Source: Pegea sp. RAD2-039
Lineage: Eukaryota; Chordata; Thaliacea; Salpida; Salpidae
Length of the DNA stretch: 64,000 bases
NCBI GenBank assembly: GCA_034620365.1
Contig: JAQGEQ010000255.1
Location: 682,001-746,000, forward strand
Direction: 5' to 3'
Shown: in pieces, positions 48,410 to 59,417 of the stretch
Layout: the number at the start of each line of letters is the position of its first letter
Numbering within the stretch: position 1 is the first letter of the stretch
Translations under genes and position numbers: made by a program
The notes under the pieces: generated by a model
Database searches by the model: none
What the model saw: only the letters and a program-made list of their open reading frames with translations
What the model was told of the DNA's origin: nothing

Positions 48410-50600
48410 GATTATTAATTAGTATTCAATTAAAAAATTGTTGGTTTAATTATAAACTAACTAATTTTTTATTCAAGAAAACTTAATTTAAAAATAATTT
48501 AAGAAATACCATTAAGAAATCTCTATTTTTGTCTTTAAATTTCTGGGTTTGTATTAAATTTAAAAAAAGACATTTTAGTAAAAATTTCAAGTCAAAACAC
48601 GTTTACAAACAAACATTAATGCCATTAAAGTATAAACTTCTATGTTTTTTATAATGTTCAATAGTTTCCTTCTCTATATAAAATTATTTTTTACGATTAT
48701 TAAATATTAATTAATAATTTTGTTGCAACATGACCATTTAAAACGTTGTTTTGTTTTTTTAGTTTTTCTAAAAACTTTATGAAAATTAGTATTAGTTTGT
48801 TTATTTAAGTTATATACTAAATTAATATCTACTTGTTATCATATCACACTTATTTGATTTTTATAATAGTTTTCAAAAATGATGATACCAGTCAATTAGG
48901 TAAGTAAAATAACAAAAGTAAACACTTATAGATTGATTGATTTTATGAAAATAACTTTGGTAATATAGTTAATTGAGTATGCATGTCAATTTCTAACTTA
49001 TCAATATATAAGTTTAAGCAAGATAATTTTTTCAGATGTTAATATTTTTGATCAATAACTAATTATATTTTTCAAAGATAAAATTCATAGAGAATGTCTT
49101 TTCCAACTTCTTTCTCAGCAAGACTATTTAAATGGCCCAAAAGTAAGATTTATATCTTCATATCATAATCATTTTTTTAAGACTTATATAAGACTTTAGC
49201 CAGAAATCTTTGTATCATATAAAACTAACCAAAACTTAAGAAGAAAGTTATTACCCTTTCTACATATAAATAAATTGAATATATAAAATATTTAAAAATT
49301 ATATTTTATAATATATAACCTGTCTTTTCAACTAGCAATAATATATATCTAGATGGAATTTGATCTTGTTATATCATAATGTATGCTAAAATTACTATTT
49401 ATTATGATAGTACCACACAGTTAGACACTTACTTTTAAGAAATATGTTCTTACAATTATATAACATTTTGCATTGAAAGTCACAACTAAAATTAAAATCT
49501 CTAATAAAAGATTTTGTTTTTGATTAAACATTTATTCTAATTGAAACCAGTTGTTTTTCACATTCTACCTGACTGAAAAATATATCAAAGCTCTAGATTA
49601 GAGTGCTTGCAGTTATTATCATTTTATCTTAACTTTTATATGAAGATTTTCTATGAAAATAAGCAAATTAAGACTTTTAAATATTACTAGAATATTTTTC
49701 TGCTGGATTTATTTATTGATATCCTAATGGTCTTGTCCTAGAGTTAAATTAGTTACTCAGTAGTTTTTCATGATTAATTTAATTAGTGAATTATACAGAG
49801 GTCTCATTAAACTGTATAAAAGAAAAAATGGCTTTTTTGATCTGGTGCTTTCCTCAATCCTGACAATAAGCTGACATTTAAAGTAATGAAGTTATACATT
49901 TTTGAAAAATTGTTGAAAATAAATATGATAAACTATTTGTTAATTAAAGAAATTTTTATAAGCACTTTATGAATTGCAAAGTTGTTTCATATTGGTTAAC
50001 GATTGCAAAGTTCTTTTGAAAATCAGTCCAACTCAGTTTGTTTTTTAAATTTGTTTAAGTTTGATGATTTTTTTGAGATATGTTTTAAATAACTAATCTG
50101 TGGTATATTTGATTACTTTCTCTTTTTCAAATAATCTCGTTGATATCAATTGATAAAAATCACAAAAAATAGTTGAAGAAGCTGGTGATAATTTGCAGCT
50201 TTCTTCTAAAATAACCAAATAAATGGTTTCCAGAAGTGGTCATTTTAATTCAAGTATGCGATTTCAGTGTTGGTTTACCATAAAACAATTATAAAAACCG
50301 TAGTCTAACTAATTTATTTTCCAAGTATTGATACATCCTTATTTTTTCATTGCATATGATGCTTACTTGGAAGTGTAATTCTAAGTTACTTAACATCAAT
50401 ACAAGCAGCTGGGAAGGAGTCGCAGTGGATCACTCCAAATGGCGCTATCTATTCTGTAAAAACATGAAGAAAACAACCGACTGCAAAGAAAAGAACATAA
50501 GTTTTAAGGGCTTTTTCATTTCATGAAGCAATTATTCGATCTGAAAAGTCTCAAAAGCTCCAACAATTAGGAAAAGATGAGTATTCTTGTTCTGTTTATC
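48410..50600. repeat. Right arm of the long inverted repeat, interrupted
   Basis: 48410-48500 matches 41245-41160 inverted, and 49290-50600 matches 41150-39840 inverted. The roughly 790 bases between (48500-49290) have no partner in the left arm and no recognised content, so they are either an insertion here or a deletion in the left arm. Confidence 0.8.
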
Positions 50601-51130
50601 AACTTTGAAAATGTTTGGTGTTATTAATGCTTTTTGACATCATCTTATTTTGGGTCTATTAAATTTTTACTAGAGTCACTAGAAGACGACGAATGGATGA
50701 TTGAAATTAGTCAACAGATCAATAAAATGTTTGAAGTTAATAGGTAAGTTGTTGCTTGATTTAGAATCAGTAATTAAAGAAACTTTGTGTAGGTTTGAAA
50801 TGTCATATTCACGTTCTGGAAAACATGAATATAAATAGACACTGTACAATTGATGTGTTCATCGAGTTAGAGAAGACTCATCACCATCATGGTTCGTCTT
50901 CATCAGATATGTTAACGGAACCTCGAAACTGTTTTCTTTCTTAAAAACTAATCTCTATAGAATCAACTGTGAAGTTTTAAGAAGAAAATTTTGATTTTTA
51001 TCGATATGAAAAGTATCAAAAGCTCCAAGAATAAAAAGAAGAGGAATATTGACTGCTTCGTTAATTATGTGTTTATTAACTTTAAAAATGTGTGATGTCA
51101 CTAAAATTGGTTGTTTATGTTTTTAGAGGA
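50601..51130. repeat. Partial inverted 1.15-kb unit
   Basis: It follows the right arm directly and carries part of the unit in reverse orientation, including exon-like piece A at 50672-50745 with a good donor (AATAG|GTAAGT). Piece B and about 600 bases of the unit are missing. Confidence 0.75.
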
Positions 51131-51849
51131 CTGATGAATAGAAGACGATAGCAGTTTCTGATTCAATGATACTTGTTTCAGATATTATTATAGTTTTTAA
51201 CTCTTTTTCGTTTCAGATTACCTAAATTTGATATTTTAGAGCTAAACTCTTTCTTCTGCCTTATCATCCGCACAAGTTGGCTTCACACTAAGGAGTACCT
51301 TAGGTTGTGCGTTTGGAATTCTAATTCAATTTAATAATATTCTTTCTTTTTACATTTTTTTATCTATCAAGCTTATCTAAATGAAATAAAATCTTTTAAA
51401 TTTAAATTTTAAATTTAAAAATCTTTTTATGATTTTTTTTCGTTCAAGACTTTTTTGAAGAAGTACGGTTAAAAATTATTTAAAGATCCGTACCTTGCGA
51501 TTGTATGAGCTTCAGAACAACGGCTGATGACATCATCACAATCCTTATGATGTCATCAGGCAACATATTTTTTAAAGAAAACATAGTACAGTTTAAAACT
51601 TGTTCAGCAATTTTAATTCAATTTTGAGTAATTTCTAGTTTTGAAAAAATTAAAATATTTAATTTGGTATGGTAAGCAAACATTAATATATTACTTCATT
51701 ATTTCATTAAATTTTTCGTTCTATTGCTTAAAGTCATTTAATTTTGTATGAATAGGACAACATTACTTATTAAATTAGTTCCTGTTTGCGCTATGAGTGA
51801 TGATATCAAAAATAAAGTAAATCAAAATGAGATACAAGGAAACTAGTAC
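51131..51849. other. Intergenic region with one perfect hairpin
   Basis: No gene was assigned. A 12-bp perfect inverted repeat, TGATGACATCAT with ATGATGTCATCA, occupies 51525-51558 with a 10-base loop. The minus strand across it is open for about 23 codons and ends in GTACGG, a possible but weak exon. Confidence 0.45.
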
Positions 51850-52052
51850 TCAACCCCACATTGAACTGCAAAAGAGTAAGTCTACATATTTAACTGCTTT
51901 GGTCGAGAAAGGCCTTGCAAGTACGCCAGGACTAAAATTATCAAAATCCAGTTTTTGCATTTGTAGTGGGATTTCGCTCTTTTCTGCCAGCAAGGTTATG
52001 TAGAGGAGCGTGCAGATGATACAACTGCGACAAGTCAGCGCCACAGCAACGA
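51850..52052 (-). CDS. Terminal exon of a small, possibly secreted peptide
   Basis: On the minus strand a good acceptor (TTTTGCTTTTAACCAG) is followed by 67 open codons and TGA. The exon is richer in GC than its surroundings. The frame begins with a hydrophobic, cysteine-containing stretch (VAVALTCRSCIICTLLYITL) that could be a signal or anchor segment. It continues with IPLQMQKLDFDNFSPG and ends FSTKAVKYVDLLFCSSMWG. There is no ATG in the exon, so a start exon must lie upstream (above 52052) in phase 1; none was found. The final Gly before the stop could be an amidation donor, as in neuropeptide precursors, but no cleavage-site ladder is seen. No family recognised. Confidence 0.4.
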
Positions 52053-53289
52053 CTGGTTAAAAGCAAAAACTAAAAATAACAGCAAAAGCAAAAGCAAACA
52101 GAAAAGTTATATTTTTGTGTAAAAATCTAACTTCTTTAGAGTTTATATACATACATCTTATCTAAAGTTTCTGTTTTTCATATAGATGTTAAAACATTTG
52201 TGAAAGTACATTTAGCACAATACATTAAAAGAATATTTTGTTGTTAACTGATGATGTGATACTATTGCAATTTATACTAGAAAAATTATAAAAGTGATTA
52301 CTTAAAAAATATAGTAGACACCTAAAAAAATTTAAACTTGCTAGAAAATATTTGGTTATACTAAAAGCCAAACACCTGATTTTGACTTATGTATTCAATG
52401 TGTGGCTGCAATAGAAAAATTCAACAGTTCTTTTAGTGAACTAGACTAACTATTATAATGCAAAAGACAATGAAAATGTTACAAGTGTCACAATGTAGAA
52501 TCAATATAGAAAAAAAACATTATAAAGACATAAATAAAATAAAAATAAAAGGTTTTATAAAACGAAATAGAAGAACAAATTCAATGTAACTGAGAAAGTT
52601 TGATCAATCACTTAATGTGGAATTTACTTTAAATTATATCACTTCAGCATAGTTTTAGAAGATGTGATTGAAATCAAATAATTTCAAAATAAATTAATTG
52701 AAACTTCAGCTAAAATGAAAATTAACAGATTATTTTATTCTTAAATTGACAATTGATTATATTTTGTTGTTATCACAATATTGTTTTGAGAAAAAGAAAA
52801 CAGTTTTTTTGACGATGACTTATTTGACATTAAATTGAAAAAATCGGTTTAAGCTAATTGTCAAAATTCTTGTACTTTGTGTAAAGTTTGTAAATGGTGG
52901 TGTCTTTAACATCAGAAATCATTATTTCGATCTTGATTTAATTTACTCAGAAACTGCAAAGATACAAAGATAGACTGTGTTCTTTATTCTGAGGACATTG
53001 TGACGATGACTATATTTTTTCTGATATTAGTTTTTTTACTGTTTTTATAACGTACTGAAATAAAAGTTACACTAAAGTATATAACATAGAGTTAAATCAA
53101 GTAGATAAAAAGATATTTGTAATCTTACGAAACTAAAAAAGACTTTTCTTGATGAAGTCAATTGTATTGTTATTTTACAATTTTATTTTTGAAAAAAGAG
53201 AAAAACATATTTTTATCCCGTTTTACTTGTTTAATTAGTTTTATCAGTAAATAAACTTAGTTTTATACTGTAGAGTTATTAAGCTGCTG
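52053..53289. other. Intergenic region, no gene seen
   Basis: AT-rich. A start exon for the peptide exon at 51850-52052 was looked for here without success. Confidence 0.4.
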
Positions 53290-53521
53290 ATTTTTATCCT
53301 GCTGGTAAATTGGATTAAGTGCTGTACTCAACAATCATTTCTCATCTTAAAATAAATTTAAAACGAAAGATTGGTAAACACTAAACCTGTTACCGCCTAA
53401 ATTGGTAAGTACATTTTTTGTTTGTCAGTCTTAATAATATTTTTTACTTAAACTCAACTTTAATCGTATTTTACTTACTTGAAACACATTTCAGAGTAAC
53501 ACTTACTTAACAGAGGAATAA

Positions 53522-53822
53522 ATGTCGAAAATTAAGAAATATTTTTCTTACCTTGAAAAACGACAAAAAGGAATAGTCGGGCATAAAAACTGGTGAGTTT
53601 TATTTTATTATGAATTATTATGATTTTTTTGATCTCAGCCTATTAGAAATGAAAAATAATATTATTGTGCATTTTATTGCTGACAACAAAACACAAAGAG
53701 ATTATTTTTCGAAATCTTTATTAACTTTTGCAAAAAAATTTTGTTATATGTTCCAAATTTATCTTTGTAACGAATTATTAAAGTTTTGTTGTTTGTCGAC
53801 CCAACAGTTTTCTTCTTATTAA
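53522..53822 (+). CDS. Hypothetical small two-exon ORF
   Basis: 53522-53592 starts MSKIKKYFSYLEKRQKGIVG and has a good donor (TG|GTGAGT). 53639-53822 follows in the right phase after a 46-base intron and ends in TAA, giving 84 residues. The second half is hydrophobic and Cys-rich (FCYMFQIYLCNELLKFCCLS). Nothing was recognised, and the frame could be chance in this AT-rich sequence. Confidence 0.2.
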
Positions 53823-54023
53823 TTTCAAGGTTTCTGCTGATTCAACAACAAACTAATCTGTAAATTTCTTAAGTTTCATAATCTTTAAACAGAACAAAAT
53901 TATAAGGTTAAAAGAAAGATAAGCTTTTTACAATGTGTAATGAAAATTTAAAACCTTGTCAACAAATTCATAGAATTTAATGAAATAATTAACTTTATCA
54001 GAAAAGAAACATTAAAATTGCAG

Positions 54024-54264
54024 ATTTAGCAAAAAGGCCAGGTTACAATAGAAACTATAAAATCCAAAAAAAATTTGAAAATTTACCAATGAACCTTAAA
54101 ACTAAACATTATTGTGGTAAGATTTATGTTCTGTTGATACCTTTTAGTTAAAACAACCTCATTTGTGATTTTTAATTAACACAATGACAGTTGTTTTTCT
54201 ATGTTTTGAAACAGAAACTGTTAACATGAAGGAATTAAAAGTTTTTAGATATTTGCAAGGCTGA
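54024..54264 (+). CDS. Possible exon pair of an unassigned gene
   Basis: 54024-54116 (AG|AT...TGTG|GTAAG) reads LAKRPGYNRNYKIQKKFENL and joins in phase to 54215-54264, which ends ETVNMKELKVFRYLQG and TGA. Both have reasonable splice sites. The upstream exon at 53522-53592 has the wrong phase to join directly, so a start exon is missing. Confidence 0.25.
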
Positions 54265-57200
54265 AAGCTGGATGAAGTTAGAAATCAACGTGTAGCAAAA
54301 AGACGGACATTTTTTCTTATACAAAAAAAGTAAAACGATTTCAGTCAGTTCCCGGATGTAGTTCAGAAATAATTATGTTATTTTAAGCTTTAAATTCTTA
54401 GAAAAAGTTTCAAGAAAGCCTTATAATATAAAAAATAAAAATTTTGTAACGACAGTTTTTCTTTGGTTGAATAATTCATCAAATTTGTGAGACACTTTAT
54501 GTGATAAAATCATGAGGTAGTTTTTTTCAGATTTTTGTACTTCCAGAAAAGTTTCCATATATTGAAGTATGAAATACTAGGATATTCATAATTAGTTTTT
54601 ATTATTTATGAGGATATTGAAGTTAATGTTGATTTTATTACCATTCAGTCAGCCAAGATGCATGAGACTTTATTGTTAATTTATATTATTTTTCAACCTT
54701 GACTATCAATGTTTCTGAAGTCAGTTTTTTCTGATGATGTCATCATCATGTTCAAAGAGGTTTTTTGATGAAGTTAAGGGGGTATAATATTTGATTTAGG
54801 ATAAGTTGGCAAAAACTAACTAACATACAACTTTTGAAATAAAACAACAATTCCCTATGATATGATTTAATTATTGTTCCTAACTCTTGATGATACTATT
54901 TTTACAACGAGAGAAAAACATATTTTTTATCATTTTTTGATTAATAAATTTTATTTTTTGTTAATTTTAAGTATATTTATGGTGAATCACAGAGAATCAA
55001 AACAAAAATTTGCAATAATTAGCTTTATGATATTTTAATCGAAAAAATTATTAGAACAATAAAATATTAATTTTAATGAATCAAAATGAAAACTTGAAAT
55101 TTTGGAAAGGAATATTTTATAAAAGAAAAAAATATTTTTCAACAAAGATTCGAACAACAAAAACAGCTTCAGCAGAAATCAAAAGTTTCAACCTTTGGAC
55201 ATTAGAATTTAGATTGTGAATCATTTGATAACAGTTTTGGAAAAAGTTAAAAAAAGCCTTATCACAAAAAAATAATAAAGAGTATGAAAAGAGCTTTTGT
55301 TCTGGTTGAGTTATTTTGGAAATGCGCGAGACAATTTAGATAAGAGAATCATTTTTAAGGTAGTTTATCAGAATTCTACATTTTCTGAAAAGCTTTGAAA
55401 TATCCCAGCATAGATGATTGATTTTAATTCTAATTTTATTAATATTCAGGCAGCAACGATGCACAAGACTTAAATGTTTTTGTTTATTTTTTTTTTGACA
55501 TTGATTAACATTTTTTCTGTCATCATTTTGTTTGCTGATTATATCAGCATCAATGAGACTTTTTGATAAATTTAAGGTTGAAATAAAAAAAATAATCCAT
55601 GGTCAAATTAAATTCAAAAAGGCTAATTAACTAATAATCAAATTTAAAAAGTTTTTTCCAATTAGATGACGTAAAATTTTTTTAGCTCTCGATGGTATAA
55701 TTTATACAGCGAGAGAAAAAGATATGTTTATCTTTTTTTAATTAATCAATCAACTATGCCTTTTTTGTAACAAAATATTTAGTTTTGTGGTGTAGGGTGA
55801 GTAAGTTGCTCATTTTCTCTTGACGTTACAGGATTTACTGCTGCCTTAAGGAATATTTTTGCTACGTTGGAACACAACCAAAAAGAGAAGATAGTTAAAA
55901 GTTCTACTTGCTGGTGTCTGAAGTGGTAAGTACATTTATTTTTAAAACTATTACAATTTTTCTTTGCATATTTTCGTTAAGACTAACCTTTATTCGCATT
56001 CTACTTTTGTAAATGTCCTTTATTAAGCTCTTTTAATCAAATTAATTTTTTTTTTCAATTTATCTTAATTTAGTTAACCGAGAAAATTGAGCTTCACTGC
56101 TCAAGCTCACTGTAAGCTCTAATAGATAGAGATGATCTTATATCTTTAGAAAAATTCTTTGTACAAGATTAGCATGAAAGTTTCAACACAGCTAAATTTT
56201 GATGTTTGTCTAGTTTTATCATCTTTTAAGTCCTGAATATCCTTCAGAAATTCGGTTTTTAATTTTAATGTTTCAAACGTGTTGGAATTAGCTCTAAGAA
56301 ATTCTTGTTCTAAAAATTTAACATCTTGAAAAACTTTTTCTTCGTTGAAATATTTTTATTGTATAGGAGATACTATAGATGATAAAATCATGTTTTTGCT
56401 AATCTAATAGACTTTTGTACTTTATTAGAGGTTTTAAAATGTGTTAATACTATTATTAGGATTAATTGTAAGACAGATTTTTATGTCAACTCAACATACA
56501 ACTACAAAACACAAAAAGAAACATTGTTCGTTTTTCTAAATTAATCTTAATTTGGCTATCAATTTTTCTGACGTCAGTTTTTTCGCTGATGATATCATCA
56601 GCATAGCGTTTTTAAAGTTTAAATCAATCTATTGACGCTATTTTTGTATAAAACTAAAACAAAAAATGTTTTATAATTGATAAGATTGCATAAATTAATA
56701 ATATACCACCACGTTAATTCAAATAAAGAAATAGGATACTCTTATCTTTTTTTCATTTATTTGATTATGCCTTTATTTGAACTGAATTAATTTAGTTTTT
56801 TTGTTATAAGGTAATTAAGCCCTGATTATTCTATTACAATGTCTGAAAAAACTTTTTAATAAGTTGGGAGACCACAACATGAAGTTCTAACTAATAGCCG
56901 TTCAAAGTGTTAACTAATATTATTTGATTACTATTTATTATAACTTTTGCAAAATTTGCATTAAAACGTAACCGTATTCGCATTCTACTTCAGTAACGGC
57001 TTTCCTATATAAAAATAATTCAATTATATTATAGTTTATGTTAGTTTCTGTTATTGTTTAAACAAAATAATTGGCTTTCATTATTTATGCTCACATAAAC
57101 TTTATGTAGACAAAACCCAAATGTTAAATATAGATTGAATATTATTTGTTTAGATAAATTCTTTAGATAAGAGTACTGAAAAGTTTCAATAGAAGAGGCT

Positions 57201-59417
57201 TTTGGTTGTTCTTGTGTTTTCTACATTTTAATTATTATGTTTAATCCAAATTATGGTTGAAGTGAAAATTATTTCATTCAGTGTTTTTAATTAGTTAATA
57301 TTATAGTTCAAATAAATACCATTGACACGATTGTTCGCCTAAAATCTCAAACTACATTAGTTAAATTTTTTTAATTTAATTATGTTTTATTGTGTGGCAA
57401 TCCTATAAAACTGTTGCTGACGTTTAAACATTCCTAAAGTGTTTTAATTTTCATTTCTGCGTAGTTCTTTTAGCAATTTAAAATAAGTCTTTAAAAATAT
57501 AAAAGGGAATACCTTATGACTGATTAAAAATATTTTTTAAACATTACTTTAGCAACAGCTTAATAAAGACATAACAACGTTACAATCGGTAAATTTAATT
57601 TTGAATTCTTGTCATTAATAAACTTAAACTAACAGAACTATTCCAGAACAGCGTATTATGAATTGAATACGGCAAAAAATTAAATTTTTAAAGTCTTATT
57701 ATTAATTATATAATCTATTTTTGTTATAAAGTTTTCTCTTGAACATTATTTAGGTTAAAATTGGGGATTTAATTAGTGGCATGCATTTGAATTGCCTTTC
57801 TCAGTTATGCTTGTTTGTCGTCTTCAGTAGTGAAGCTATCCAAACCAAAATTTGATGTTATCTGCAAATAGCAGTATAAAATCAGACCTCAGCAAAAAAA
57901 ACGTGGTTCTCAGCTTCCCATTTAATTCACTATTTTTTTTTTATAAACGTTTTTAAAACCGATTTTGTGAATTTTAAAAAGAAAATAATTGTATTAATTT
58001 ACCAGAAAAGCCTTAATATTTTGAGAGTACAAATAAGCACAGAAATATTAAAAAACAAATATAGATTTGATATCCAAAATATATTCTTGCTGCATTTTAA
58101 GATGTGAAGAATTTGAAGTACGAGGTTTGTGCTTACCGTTTCACACCCTTATAGTTCTTGCAAATTTTATGAAGTTGAATACTGTTACTCTAAAAATTAT
58201 TAAAAATGTATTAGGCTTAAATAATTAAAACAAAGCACAACTAGAAAATAAATTCAGTTAATTTAAAGAACAACAAAATTGTACATTTGGCAACATGATG
58301 ATGTTACAATAAAACAAATAACACTCAAAATCACAAGTTTTTCTCTAAACTTTTATCATAATTTATATCTTCTTTTGATATATTCCAGTTTGAAAAACAT
58401 CAATTGTGATTTTAAATTAACCCGAAGACTTATGTTTTCCTACGGTTTCGATGAGTTGTTGTCAGTAGTGTTGTAATCCAAAAAGTTATTATTCCAAAAG
58501 TTAGAGAAAAACATGTTTTCACCTTTTTCTTTGATTGATTTATTCAATAACGCCTTCTTTCAGTGATTTATTATAGTATCATTGTTTTAAACAAGTGAGC
58601 TGCTATTTTTACTCTTTTTTTACCAAGGGTAGAGTGCTGCTTTAAAAAGATCTTCCTATCGGTGGAAACTGTAAGAAAGAAAGATCATCAGAAGTTATTT
58701 CTTCTGCTTCCAAAATTAGTAAGTACATTAAGTTTAACATTTATTATGATTTTACTAATTTTATTTAAAACTAACGTTTATCTATTTATAATTCAAGTAT
58801 TTTACTTAAATAAAAGTTATTGTATACCTAGCTACTTCAATCAAATTACAGTTTTTATCAGATTCTCTTAAATATGCTGAACAAATAAATTTATCCCTGC
58901 TAGTTAAGTTCACTACTATATAAATTCCTAACAACAAAAATATATATAAAACATGAATACATTACAATACCACTATCTTTTAGATATAATCATTGCCTAG
59001 AGATAACATGATAATTAAAGAATTTTTAGGATATTTTTGTAATTTTTAAATATTTGCTAGATGCTTCAAGTGAGTTTAGGTTAAATTTAAATTTTTCTTA
59101 GATTATGAAGTTATCAATATCTAAAATACTTTGTTGAAAATTAAAAATTTGCGTGATATTTATTACAATTTTTTACAGCTTATTTTCCTGATTAGAGTGA
59201 TTTAAAAGTAATTTTTATTGCGGTTAAACAAATTAAATTTTTATTGAACTAGTCTTAATTCATTTCAATTATTTAATTTAGTTTATTTGACTTAAAATGT
59301 AAGAAATAAACATACATTCAAAAATTGAAAGTGGTTGCATGATGTTTACTGCGTTCAAAAGACTTTCAAAGATATTTTTTGTCATTTTTAAATTATGCTA
59401 TATTTTCATTAAAGACA

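Larger units (their letters stand above)
53290..58760. repeat. Diverged tandem blocks with repeated exon-like segments
   Basis: At least three segments align loosely and end in the same donor GTAAGTACATT: about 53300-53404, 55840-55925 and 58625-58718. A fourth, without the donor, is near 56815-56900. Each is preceded by a related AT-rich leader (GAGAAAAACATATTTTTATC near 53195 and variants near 54915, 55720, 58505). A second shared motif around GATGATGTCATCATC recurs near 54735, 55535 and 56590. A third (TGATAAAATCATG) recurs near 54505 and 56390, with a relative near 63755. Spacing is irregular (0.8-2.8 kb) and identity is low, so this is old duplicated sequence. Confidence 0.5.
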
